Positions 46,201-58,164 of a DNA stretch of 64,000 nt are shown one piece after another; position 1 is the stretch's first letter; the number at the start of each line of letters is the position of its first letter. Under the pieces are notes generated by a model. That model saw only the letters and a program-made list of their open reading frames with translations. It searched no databases and was not told the DNA's origin. Position numbers and translations under genes: made by a program. This DNA comes from Mya arenaria (taxonomy: Eukaryota > Mollusca > Bivalvia > Myida > Myidae): contig NC_069124.1 of assembly GCF_026914265.1 (NCBI RefSeq), positions 19,447,648 through 19,511,647 on the forward strand. Direction: 5' to 3'.

Positions 46201-48693
46201 GTAATATCTACCTGTAAGACAAACAGTCCTTCTTCTACCCGTAGCTTAATTGTTATGTATTATCACTAATCCATTTGGTCCTATCTATTGAAGGACAGTA
46301 ACGACATACAGTATGGTGAGGAACTAACGATACAATCTTTGGATAGAAAAAGGAATACATGTAGAAGATGCATTTATAAACAGGCTAAGAAATAAATGCA
46401 GTATAGGTAGGACACAACGATGAAGCTTTGTAGATGAGTATATGTTAATATGTTTATGTTAAAAGTCATCGCGTAGTGTCAGAAATCGAACGTTTATTAC
46501 TTAAGCAGATGATTATCGATTGGAATCTCTCGAAATAAACTATAACTCTGTTGCTTAAATATTTACAAAATAATGATAGATTGGCAGTTTTAGATATATT
46601 ATATTCAGTGTACAGCATCGATGTTATCCTTGAACTTCTGTATGTTCATTAATTTAAAAACATAATAGAATTCGTTATGTAACCTAACCAAGTTTTATGT
46701 TTATAATTTTGTGTTACATTTTATGTCACAAGAGGCAGATCAATGCTTGTTTATGTACAGTAGTTATGTGAAAAAGTACAGAAACAAGCTCAGTCGCCAA
46801 AAATTAATAAAATAGGTCATATGTCAGAACATTTCTAGCCAGCGAAATACCTTTTTTTAAAGATAACTCGACTCTGCAAAATTTTCATAAAATTGAAGGA
46901 CCGTAAGTTAAGATATGTAAGGACGCTATATTCAACCTTAGCTTTTGTTTGAGGAATTCATCCTTAGAATTATAAGTCAAATTATTCTTCAAGTGTTTCA
47001 TTATATCCACGATTTAAATAAAATCCAAGCAATTCATTGAGTATATCTGCCCAACTACCTGCTGGAAACATTTACCTTGACGATTTCTCTTCAAAGCTTT
47101 CATTCGCAAGAACATTGAAATTTAGTGCATTAATACTATACAACACATATAAGTAAACAAAGAAGCTTACAAGTTAGTGATGAATGAAGACTGCTTTCAG
47201 GTGGGAGAGTGCTTTTGATAATATCAGCACAAAAGGTGCCGGTTAATAGTAAAATTACTTTAAATAGAAAGTGCATGCTGGAATATATTTGGAACTGCAG
47301 GCTAATAATCATTCAGTTTTTCTACTACTCAAAAGGGCCAGAAAATCATTGACATTTTCATTCACTAATGGTTTATCAATTATAAACTATGCCCTTAACA
47401 CTTAACTAAATGATGGCATAAGTTAAGTAGGGTCACATCCTAGAATACAGATACCGATCTAAGCTTTAAGATCCGATGTCAAGGAGTGAGTTTTAGAATC
47501 CAACACCATCACTGACAATGCAAATTTGAACTGGGACAATCTCGGTTGTCGAATATTCAACCTCGTTTAGGGGTTCAATGCAGGGGCAAACATCAACGCA
47601 TTAGATGGACAAACATCATATTCAGAAATAACAACACCACAAAACACCCAAGACAAATGTCAAGTGATAAGACGGATTATCGTTTTGTTTTAGTATTGAT
47701 TGACTTAAATTTAGAAAATGTAATCACTGACATTTGATATTTTACACACTGACCTCTTACACAATTAAAAGAATACACTCGTCAATGATGACCGACAATA
47801 GTTCATTCGGCTGTTGTTGGACAAACGATAGCCTATGTGTTGACATTTCACCTGATTACGACTAAACATCAAAATGCGTAATATGACTGTTACCAGTAAA
47901 CTGTCTCCTATGTTTTTTTCCGACTGTACAAAAATAACCACCTTGGCATTGGTATAGCTATATATGCCTTTCTTACTGATGTAAAGTATTTTGATTAAGG
48001 TATTTGAAAAAGAAGGTACTTTTATTTTATTTTATCATAGAAAAATATATTATTAAACAGGATATAATAATTCCGAGTAATAATTAGTAAACATGCGCTA
48101 AAGCAATTACAATATTAAAAAAAAGTATATAATGTTTTCAAATACAACAACAATAGTTGCAGCTCTGGAATAATTCATTAAAAACTTTGCACAAAGTATC
48201 ATGGAAAACATTCAATCTAAGGAGATTTGCAATGCATGAAAAACTACAGAAACAAGCTCAGTAACCAAAATTTTAAACATAAACGCAGTTCAATGGCACT
48301 GGGTAAACCAAATACATAGAACACACAGAAGAAATATCACAAACAAGAAATATGGAACAACGGCACAAAACTCCACAAACAGCACAGTGCATATATACTT
48401 TATAAAAAAACTAGGTATGCTCATCAAGGTACCGCTTTGGAACGGTCAATAAACCGTAAATTTACTAGGCAAACTACATTGTAGCATTGAAACATTGTAC
48501 ATGTCCAACAAATAACGATATGAAACTCTTATACGTGCCTTCCGATTCGCTTCTACTTTACATATTCATATGCTATCACAAAAGTATATATTTAATAATA
48601 ATTAATTTATATGATTTGTATTTTTGGTTTTAATAACTATATTGCCATCTACTATCACCTTTAATTTAATCATGAAAAATGTACGCTCGCATT
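46201..48693. other. 3' flank of aerolysin-like copy 2
   Basis: 46440-46760 matches 33391-33507 plus 34706-34870. 47780-48235 matches 35240-35900. 48238-48325 is a dispersed repeat also at 17708-17805. No gene. Confidence 0.6.
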
Positions 48694-48699
48694 TTTATT
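48694..48699 (-). terminator. Polyadenylation signal of copy 2
   Basis: AATAAA on the minus strand, about 36 nt beyond the stop codon of the gene, implying a very short 3' UTR. Confidence 0.5.
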
Positions 48700-48734
48700 A
48701 TCAGTCACTATCACACACGTGTCCAAAGCCATTG

Positions 48735-49625
48735 TCAGTCATCTTCCGACAGCTCACTTGGCTCTATCTCAATTTCGGAGGACGCATCTGCCGGTGCGCC
48801 CTCTATCGGGGCACTCTGTACCTCCACATGCTGTTTTTTCCAAGAGACGTTTTTGCAAGTGCCACGGGAGGTGATCACAGCTATAACTTCATCTATTGAA
48901 CTCCCTTCTACCGGCCTTGTCTCAATTTTTACAATTTTGTTTTCATCTGTCTCGTACTTCTGGTTGTATTCGACGAATATTGCGTGAAGGTTCGTAATGT
49001 AGTACGTCTTCACGATTTTGTCATCTCGTTTTCGTCTTATGGACACTGGTAGTGTTTTCCTTGGCAACGAGAGGGTCGTAGTTACCGTGAAGTCAAGTAT
49101 TGAGGGTTGTTCATGAACAGACACGGTCACACGGGCGCGATTCATGGGCTGTATTTCAACGTTTGTATCGAACTTCCAAGTGATAGTGTTGTTAAACTCT
49201 TGGCTGTTTGTTTCAGTCACCGACAAAGACCCATTCACTCCACCCCCAAACTGAACAAAACCCGCTAAGTCCACCTCCAGGTTAGTTGTAGCACCATTAG
49301 TGTAGTTCTCCTGCAGCTCAATCCTAGTAGTCGCAGAAGTCTCCCTTGATGTTGAAAACGTGTGGCTCTGTTTTGTGTTGGTTTTATTTTCGTACTCCGA
49401 ATAATACAACTCCACGTTTCTCTGATTCAAGTTTACGGTCACCGGTCTCTCTTGGCAATCAGTCGTGTGTGAGAAATCTAGGTATCCCCAGCTTATGTCG
49501 AAGTAGTAATTGGATTGTCTGTTGAAGATGCCCCTAATAAAACCCATATCTTCTTGGAAACAGTCCCATGCATAATTTTCAATAAACTCCTGTAGGTTAA
49601 CTTGATGAACCGTATTCTCTGGCAT
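48735..49625 (-). CDS. Aerolysin-like beta-pore-forming protein, copy 2
   Basis: 296 residues, open from the ATG at 49623-49625 to TGA at 48735-48737. An N-terminal domain (about 1-80, with WGYLDFSH) is followed by a region rich in Thr/Ser alternations (NKTNTKQSHTFSTSRET), a glycine-rich hydrophobic/polar alternating segment (FGGGVNGSLSV) and long beta-strand-like stretches, as in ETX/MTX2-aerolysin pore-forming domains. RRKR follows the core. The family makes oligomeric membrane pores; in molluscs it is used in defence, feeding or egg protection, and I cannot tell which here. No signal peptide is seen. A splice acceptor 'ttttcag' lies 7 nt before the ATG, so the 5' UTR is split. A nine-residue upstream extension of the frame crosses that acceptor and is not used. 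The tail ends EPSELSEDD, the likely source of the 33-bp repeat in copy 1. Confidence 0.8.
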   Translation of the reverse strand: MPENTVHQVNLQEFIENYAWDCFQEDMGFIRGIFNRQSNYYFDISWGYLDFSHTTDCQERPVTVNLNQRNVELYYSEYENKTNTKQSHTFSTSRETSATTRIELQENYTNGATTNLEVDLAGFVQFGGGVNGSLSVTETNSQEFNNTITWKFDTNVEIQPMNRARVTVSVHEQPSILDFTVTTTLSLPRKTLPVSIRRKRDDKIVKTYYITNLHAIFVEYNQKYETDENKIVKIETRPVEGSSIDEVIAVITSRGTCKNVSWKKQHVEVQSAPIEGAPADASSEIEIEPSELSEDD

Positions 49626-49640
49626 CTTGGTTCTGAAAAG
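49626..49640 (-). promoter_or_regulatory. Splice acceptor of a 5'-UTR intron, copy 2
   Basis: Minus strand reads pyrimidine tract, 'ttttcag', then 'aaccaag' and the ATG. The same layout precedes copy 3 (59038-59055) and is mutated in copy 1. It fixes the start codon choice for both live genes. Confidence 0.65.
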
Positions 49641-49775
49641 TAAAAATAGCATTTAAAATGAGTGAAAAATAAGTGTTTAAACACAAGAACCGTAAACCAA
49701 ATATGAGCGTCCGTCGATGTTTCCCAGTTGAATACACGCACGAACACAAGCAGGCAAGCACACACCCATGCACGC

Positions 49776-49777
<2 letters not shown>

Positions 49778-49833
<56 letters not shown>

Positions 49834-50080
49834 TCCCGCCTACACACACGCACGCACACAAATACACACACACACACACACATACTACTCACGCGCGCAC
49901 GCGCGCACGCTCGCACATACAGAGGCACACCCGCTGACTTGCACGCACGCACGCACGCCTGCTCGCATGTTCGCACGCACGAAGGCAAGTATGCCCGTAT
50001 GCACTTACGCACTCCAGCGTCCTCGCACGCACTCACGCTAGCAAACACACACACACACGGACACAAGTGCGCGCACATAA
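49778..50080. repeat. (TA)n followed by CA/CG-rich microsatellite
   Basis: (TA)n at about 49780-49828, then 'cacacgcacgcac'-type repeats to 50080. It lies upstream of copy 2, at the position of the shorter CA tract upstream of copy 1 (38488-38545). Reading frames across it are artefacts. Confidence 0.9.
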
Positions 50081-50089
50081 AATAAACAC

Positions 50090-53000
50090 AAGCGCGCGGG
50101 CTTTTTCCAACGACGAGACCAGTGATATGACAACAATATAGCAAGGGTAGTAAAAACGACGTGTCCTCGAAGTTTTACATGTAGCTTTACGTGCATGCAA
50201 AAATGCTGTTTAATGGTCGATTGCAAATTTCACTATAAACTTTTTTTTGTTTTCTTGTATATGTCACGTGTTATCGTACTTGTCGTTCTTAACATATGCA
50301 ATGCACACACCCAATGACGACATATTGCACCAAGAGAAGCCTAGGCGTACACGTACACGTAGTGTTTCGCTACGTTCATAAATACTTGACCGTTGAAAAC
50401 AAACGAGCTAATAAAGTTGTAGCAGAAGTATAAAACATTGACTCAAATAATTGGTCAATTTTCAATCCCTCCAAATGCATGTTACATATGGATATAAAAG
50501 ACAATTTTCGTAGTATCTGCGTATACCGTTGTTGTCATTTGTTGCCGTTAATTACAGTAAAACTATAGTTTATCAATATGAAGACAACAAATGTTCAACC
50601 ACAGAGGGCATAATGACCATTATCTAGAGTGTTTTATCTACGTTTAAAGGCAATACAGATAATTTTAAAAAGAATGTATGAAGCTCGAAAAAATGTTTCA
50701 TTTGCTTGTTTTTTGAAATTTCTTTCCACTTTAGATCTGATAATTTTGTCAAAACTACATTAGACGGAGTAATTTGCGTCTATAGTTTTGTAGAAAAAGT
50801 TGCGCTTGAGTGCCTAGATAAGCAAGAAAATAATGAACCACTAACGTCATTAGCGCTCATTAATGTAGGGTAAGTAATGTTTAATATGTAATGCTATTAT
50901 GATATATGGAGGATATTTATTTGTTTTTAAAACATCGCAATATGTTTCACCGAATGAGCGACAAAAACTATATTATTGTAACAAGTGAACAATTTGATGT
51001 TTTCTTCGTAAAATATGATAAAACGTTTAAAGTTATTGAATGCTTTGAAAAGATACAAAATGACAGATAATTAAGGTTTCAGAAAAGCGCATCAAATAGT
51101 ATGCGAATACAATGTCATTAACGAAAATTTGTCCCTGCCATGTACGAGCTGACGTTTGGTTTAAAAGTGAGACGGAGCTTAACTTTCAAAACAGTGTAAA
51201 TTATCAACTTTATTTCACTGGTAAACCTTTATGATTGACAGAAAAGCATATAATACACATAAAACGTAATAAAAAATAATGTGAGAAAAAGATAAAAAAA
51301 GAGCGTTATTTGCATACAAATAGACAAATTACTATTAGCAGGTGGCCATCGTATATACATGTATCGATATATAATCATTAAGCGCAATGATTGTTGATTA
51401 AATGAATTAAATTAACGATTTTCCAATGGCATACCCTAATCCAATTTAGTCAATCTAACAGAAGAAGAAACACTTTTATTCAGTTTCTATACATAAAAGA
51501 TATATGTTTAAACTAGGTCAATATGACCAAGGATTCAAATATTTCAAGCCATACAATGCAAATTTAGAAGCACGTGAATAAAAACAAATACTTTGATACA
51601 ACTTATAGATATGAATCAATATAAAACGTTCAAATCAAGTTTAATCATTATTTATTATAGGATATTACCATAAACTAAAATATACTTACAATTTCTTCCT
51701 CCGAATTGTTGCATGTATAAATACTGTACTGTATATCCTGTCCAGTAGCCTTATTACAAAAGCAAAACACTTTTATAGGCCAGCATTAAGACTTGTCAAA
51801 CAATAGTTATCTAAACAAATAAATGACTTTAATTAACAATGAAGCTCATATCATCCTCCATTATATCAGATTCGCTCGTATCTGTAATAATATATATATA
51901 CCCGAGTCGCCCACATGAGATATGTGAGAAAAAACATGTGATCTAAAATGTATAATTTATTTGATAACGCAGTCTAAACTTATTTTCATGGGTAATACTG
52001 GTTCTGCGAAATATGATTTAAACCACAGAATCATTATAATTTGCATGTACAGTACAATCCCCATATAGAAACGTTAACACAATAATTGAAATATTTTATT
52101 TGTTTTTAATTTGTTCATACCAAAATTTTATTATGTTTTATTAAATCGACCAGGATAAAATATACATAACATGAGGAGTATTTCTCTTTACATTCAGAAT
52201 ATGCTGCATCAAATCAGTATGCACTTTTTCTATCAGCTTCAGATCACCGTATCCCTTTTTTTACAGGAACAATGTAGATTAGGTGAGACTGCTATGTCAA
52301 ATAGTTTCATTATTCATTTGGCTGTCTTAAGGTAGACACACAATTATTATCTTATCATAAAGGCAAAATGATGATTATCTGGCCGTCTCTATCACATGAG
52401 TTTTTCTCAATTTGTTAAGCGCCTATATTTGATAAAAGCAAATCCAAGTTAATTGAAAGTGTCTATAACTGTTTAGTCTACCACCAAACACTAGAACTTT
52501 CAATTAATATCCAATTTCCATTTATAACAATAGTCAACAAAAGTGTTCAATAAAATATACATGGTCATGTTCAGTTTTAGTAAATATTACTGTAACAAAA
52601 ACCTAACACTTATTTTAAATTACATAGTTATAGGCAATAGATAAATAAAAAGTTGAACAAAACAGAACAAAAGTTTATTTCAACTAATGCAATAAGGCAT
52701 TTCATCAAACAAATATATACAATCAAACAATCCATTTATGCATGTGATCATCGTGACAAGTTAGTGTTTTTAAAAACAAATCAAGTTTAAAAAACAAAGA
52801 AAATGTTAAGGTAAAGTAATATTGTGAACAATAATGAATTCAAGACGGCTGTATAGCTAGTGTATGAGATACATTATGAGAATGCGTGTGGTCAATGGTT
52901 ACAAGAATGAGTATACGATCAAAGTTTAAACAATATAACTGATGGACAAATTTCTTCTATTATCCGCTGTAACAAGAATTTTCATAACATTACAATGGTT

Positions 53001-53460
53001 GGTTTTGTTTTACTTCTAACAAGTTGAATACATTTAAACATGCTGGTTTTTACATAAAAACAAAATAAATTTGACCGGAGATTATCGAAACAATAGCATC
53101 TTAGAACAAAATAAAATTAATACTCAATTTATTGTGCATTGCATTATATACATTATCCAGCATTTTATTTCATGGAAGTTTATTTTGTCCGTACCTACCC
53201 TTTTCAATATGTGCCCTTATTGGACCCACAATCGAGCAATGAAAAGATATAACCTTTCAGAAATATTGTATTTAAGTTGAACAAATGAAGCTAAGTCCTG
53301 CAAGTTCTGTAATTTTATGAATATTATTTCAACTGTGACTTTGTCCGGTTGCATAATTAATCAGTTTTGAAAAAAATAAGTAGTTTGTCAAAACAAAATT
53401 TAATAACGACAACCATCTTTTATGCTTAGGCGTTGCGTTCCTTTGAACAGCTAATAACTT
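50090..53460. other. 5' flank of copy 2 and AT-rich intergenic DNA
   Basis: 50160-51430 matches 38590-39720, and 51900-52310 matches 41404-41836, which marks the right end of the ~11.2-kb duplicated unit. 52310-53460 is AT-rich with no gene. Confidence 0.6.
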
Positions 53461-53465
53461 GATCT

Positions 53466-53780
53466 GTGTGGTCCTCAAACTTGAAGATCGAAGATGCAGA
53501 GGACATGAACCAATGTCCTAACAATATGCTCCTATTGGTCCCGTCGTTGTTTGCCCATCATGGTCCCAAAACGCTTGGTCAGAGTGGTCCGATGTGTTTT
53601 TCCACAAAGGTCCAAGGTTCAACCCACATAGTTCCCATGTTGTGTCATCATCTTAACCCATATAGAACTCATGCAAACTATTTGCACTTTTTCCGTGGGC
53701 CCAACATGATTTATCCACGTGGGGCACGTATAGAAATTTACATGTACCCATAAGGGCCCATACTTTTTGTAAGCTCGGAA
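53466..53780. repeat. Stretch of repeated 'ggtccca/gggccca' motifs
   Basis: Many copies of short motifs such as 'tggtccc', 'cccatgt' and 'gggccca' at irregular spacing give a GC-richer island in AT-rich DNA. It looks like a dispersed repeat; the 95-codon frame over it is not convincing as a gene. Confidence 0.4.
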
Positions 53781-53951
53781 CCAGCCTCTATGGTTATGAA
53801 TATAAGGTTTACAGGAAGCTTTGCATGCCTTCGTTATTGCATGCGTGAATGTAAGTTTATGAATAAACACGAATAATGATTGTAAACACAATTTTGTGCA
53901 CCAGGAAGAACCAACCGAGAAGTTCATACAAGTCTTTGCGCATAAAATCAC

Positions 53952-54161
53952 CTAATTTAAAAAAAACCTTAAACCTACATTATTTAAACTTCCGTTTAAT
54001 TCAACCGCTGTCTTTCTTAAGTGGTTAAACAAATTGTAGATAGTGTTGCAGCATCGTCGGCAACCACGGTTCTTTCTTCCGTTACACTTCATACATACCG
54101 TGTTATTGTAGATAGATTTGCAGCGCCTGTTTATCTGTATACAAGACAAATAAATCAACAT
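53952..54161 (-). CDS. Possible exon for a small cysteine-rich peptide
   Basis: A minus-strand frame of 69 codons ends in TAG. After a plausible acceptor 'gtatacag' it encodes CKSIYNNTVCMKCNGRKNRG with further cysteines, spacing C-x8-C-x2-C-x7-C-x2-CC, then a charged tail. No signal peptide exon was found upstream. It could be a chance frame. I assign no function. Confidence 0.2.
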   Translation of the reverse strand: MLIYLSCIQINRRCKSIYNNTVCMKCNGRKNRGCRRCCNTIYNLFNHLRKTAVELNGSLNNVGLRFFLN

Positions 54162-55290
54162 AGCTTACATCAGGGCTTAGTAAAATACTCACTTTGTGTT
54201 TCTGTTAGTATATAACACAAATGTATGTGCAAATGTCTGTCTGTACTTATTCCATGATATCAGATCGTTAACTAGCAATCAATCCGCAAATATATCTTTG
54301 TATGACACAAAGTTATGGTAACGAAGGTTTGTGTGAGGTAACGAAGGTTTCGTCTCATTTCAGGTTATATGGATTAAAGCAGAGCTGAAGTACGAAAATG
54401 GAAAAGCAGGATGCGAATGAGGGTACGCGTGCTTTTCTTTTAATTCGATGGAAATAGCACAAGCAAGTACTCGAATTTAGCACCTTAAGTGGAAAAGACA
54501 GTTACTCAATAAAGTTAAAAACAGCCCAAAGAATAATAAAAAGAAAGGTTAATAAAAGCATAATTACATCAGTAACTACCCCATGTTAGCAAACAGAAGA
54601 TCTAATGTATGAAGCAAGCCCGTTGTCAGATGAGAAGAAAACATTTAAGAAACAAATGTTGCCGGGGAATTAACTACTGAACGAGCTAAGAAGGACACAA
54701 GAGAAAAGAATGAAAAGCTGTATCAGAGCCCTGTGCAGACTAGTATTTGGGAAAAGTATGAAGAAGTATATGACTTAAGTTCTTCTTAGGCAGAACACGG
54801 GGCTTTGGGGACACATGTATGGAAAAGTGAAAGCAAAATATACCAGTTGTTTTAGCAACTAGGCATAGCAAGGTGAAGAAGCACCGCTCTTTTCAAAGAA
54901 ATGGAATACACAACGTGTAGCCGGGCGAAGAGTATCTCGAGAGAATCAAGGAGGGTGAAAGGCAGCATATTTATGTTTTATCAGACTACTTGACAAACGT
55001 ATACGATAAATATAATTCGGTAAACCAAACAATTGATATTCCGTCCACGTTCCTTTTTAGATCAAAACCAAAATACGTCTTTATCAATACTCTTTCACGG
55101 TGAAGCTCATGCTTTTGCACGAAACATTTGAGAAGGCAATCCAACAGTAGCAAGTGGTGATGGTTTCAGAAATCAAACATACACTAAGCCAATGGACAAC
55201 GCTTGAAATGGAAGAAAGATACAAGAGTCTCAGCATGATGCAGATCAAATATGTAAATATTGAAGAAATTGGCCGGCGTGTAAACACTGA
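54162..55290. other. Intergenic sequence
   Basis: Slightly GC-richer than its surroundings from 54370 to 55280, with many short interrupted frames; possibly an eroded element. Nothing I can name. Confidence 0.35.
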
Positions 55291-56060
55291 GTAAGTTCAG
55301 ATGGTTGCTGTGACCTTTACCTTGAAGGTAGAACAAATACCTTGTGCACAACACGTTCGCATCCTATGGTGGTAATTTCTTGCATTTTTTAAACGCCAAC
55401 GATGAATGACAAAGATTTATGCCAGACACAAACTATCATCAGTAATGCTTGTATGACACAAGATACTTAGTCCAGAAGGTTGCTGTTGCATTGCCGAAAT
55501 ATAAGGGGAGACGAGTTTTGTGCACGACACGTCCTCGTGCTATGATGGTCATTTCTACGAAATATTCGTAATATGTAACTTTGTACGACAAAGATATGGA
55601 CCTGATTCGAACTATCATCAGAAAGGTTTATGTGACAAAACGTACTAAGGGCAGAAGGTTTCTGTAACCGTAATCTCAAATGTGCGGACACAGGCGTGAC
55701 ACATTTTCGGGTATGATGGTCACTTCTGGCAAATAATTTTTAAATCCAACCTTGTATGACACAGATATGAACCGCACACGAACTATTGTCAGTAATAAAC
55801 ACTATAAATTGGGTAAAAGGCATACTAAATTCAGAAGGTTATTGTGACCTCAAAGGTATGAATACAAGTCTCATGCTCGTCAGCATGTCCTCATAATATG
55901 GTAGTCACTTCTACCAAATAATTTTAAATTCCGACCATGAATGAGAAAGATGTGGACCACATGAACATTTATCAGATAGGCTTCTCTAGTAAACTATACT
56001 AAGTTCATATAGTTGCTATGACATTGATTATGCAGTAAGGGTCAAGATCTTGTTCAATAT
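55290..56060. repeat. ~175-bp tandem repeat, four to five units
   Basis: Units begin near 55296, 55472, 55650, 55831 and 55995 with 'cagaaggttgctgtgacc'-like sequence, then 'gtgcacgacacgtcctcgtg', 'atggtcatttct' and 'cgaactatcatcag'. I recognise this as a repeat type frequent in bivalve genomes. Confidence 0.75.
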
Positions 56061-57940
56061 ACATCCATATGTTATCATAGTCTACGTTTAAAAGTTTACA
56101 ACGATGTTGTAAATCCAATTGTTTCTTTTAACAAAGTTCTTGACAATCGGCCGATTTATTTACATTCATGTCATTAGATAAGAGATCTATGTATGCTATA
56201 TGTTTTATTTTAATCAAGCACACATTTGTGGTAGACAATGCAGTGCATGCAGTATGAACGGACGAATAATAATCAATCATTATATTTACATTAACCCCTT
56301 TTCATTACTTTTATTCGTTTCGGCTTAACATCAATTAAATTATATTGGCGTCTATCTTCGTGTTTTACATATGCATGACCCAGGTAAGTGAGTGCAAAAT
56401 CTTATTTTTTTTTTAATTTTGAATATACAGATTTATGTGGTATCTTGTTTTTATGCATATTTTTGTCTTAAATGTGTTTTAAGGGTAACAATAACGGAAG
56501 AAAATGAATGAGTAGTTGAAGAAAAAAAAGAAGTCGATTGAACACACAAACTCAATAATAACTCAATAATATTCAAGCCTATGAGGTCGATGCGACCCTT
56601 GCTAGTCCAAGGACCCATATTTTAATATGAATTCGGGAATGTCATGGAATTGGTTGGCAAGTAACTTTGATTGCTTATATTGTTTTTCTTGTCATATTCT
56701 CCTTGATATAGAATATTAAGTTTGATAAATGCAGTTCATGAGATATGAGGTAAAGATAGAATATAACAGGTGCATAAGGCTATTGCTTATGAGATTAAAA
56801 TACATCTTGCGATTTGAAACAAGACATCAGTTTGCCCTCTTAATAAGTTGGTATGACGATTCATTTTGTATTGAAAGAACTAAACGAGCATGCTTTGTGG
56901 GACTTCATAATTATGAGGCTGAGCTTAACCCGATTTGTTAGCTGAACTTATGTCCATATTCTGGTTTTCGACTGGTCAAGGTAGCCACACCATAATTTAC
57001 ATTTTCACCTACTGGTAATTTTGTCGTTTAAAGCATATGAAATTAAAGTATGAGCCTTGTCTTCAACTTAATGACATCAAACATTAAATTGATTCACATC
57101 TATCGACCTAGTTGTAACATCTAAAGGTCAAGGATTAAGAGAGAGGAACCACCTTCATAACTGTTTCCTGACTAATATCAAGCGAGCATGTGGATATTAT
57201 TTGTTTATAAATATTTACTAAAACTTTAGCACATGTGTTCGCCGATATTTTATATTTAACCAACTGACCTCTAAGATCCTTTGTTTAGTCAATTAGTTAA
57301 ATGTTTTTCTAGTATTTAAACATGCTTATGTCTGAATCGAATTGATTATATTAGATTACTTTTAGATAAACTGCTGTACGTGTTAGATTTTGACCTACTG
57401 GCACCCACACTTCAAAATGAGTCAAATGACTGGCATTAGACAAACGTTTGCCTATGCGTTATTATCTGACCTACTGCCACCTACAAAGCATAATGGGTTA
57501 TATGGCTGTTATAGTATTCTACCTTCCACACTTGACCATTCTTTAAATGAAAGCAAATAACTCTTTTCAGTCAAGTGTTTCTAACTGTGACCTACTGACA
57601 TCAGCATGGGTCATATGGCTGTAACCAAAGTTGATGATTCAAACAAAGGTATATTGTGTTTGCTTGTTTGTTTTCCGAGTGTACAAAATACCCTGCTTAA
57701 CATTGGTACTGATATAGAAATAATTGATGTGAAGTACGTGGATTATGGTAATGGAAAAAACTGCGAACTGCAAACTAAATAGCAAAATATATAATAAACA
57801 TAACAAATAGAATGTAGAAATTACAATTAATAGTTAGTGAAGATTTGCAAATAAAATTACAAATATAGTTACAAAGTACAGAATGTATTAAAATATAAAA
57901 GAATGTAAAGTTAATTATAAGCATGGACGAGATTCCATTG
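56061..57940. other. 3' flank of aerolysin-like copy 3 and intergenic DNA
   Basis: 57400-57720 weakly matches the downstream flanks of copies 1 and 2 ('gacctactgccacc', 'ggctgtta', 'gtgtacaaaata'). The rest is AT-rich with no gene. Confidence 0.5.
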
Positions 57941-58034
57941 TAATATATATGAAAGAGAAACTTGATTTAAGCTTTGAAACATATGAAAGTATCTCTTTGG
58001 TTATGAAGTTCGTTTGGCTTCTTCTCATTTTTGG

Positions 58035-58100
58035 CTTACGTGCCTTCCAGTGCCCCCTCTATCGGCGTCAACTGTACCAGTTCTTCACATTCTTCAAAAA
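58035..58100 (-). pseudogene. Echo of the copy 3 C-terminal tail in its 3' flank
   Basis: On the minus strand 58045-58080 reads VQLTPIEGALEGT in one frame, matching the VQCTPIEGAPPEA of the live gene about 150 bp upstream. Surrounding bases also match in part ('ttcacattctt'). This is a small tandem duplication lying beyond the stop codon. Confidence 0.6.
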
Positions 58101-58164
58101 ATGTGTGATCATATTAGTACACGTCACATCGTTTATATGTTCAAAGTTATTATCCGTTATCTTC

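Noticed and set aside
49493..50226. Several overlapping frames rich in Cys/Val/Ala or His/Thr around 49500-50200
   Set aside because: They translate (TA)n and CA/CG microsatellite DNA; the real gene is the minus-strand CDS ending upstream at 49625.
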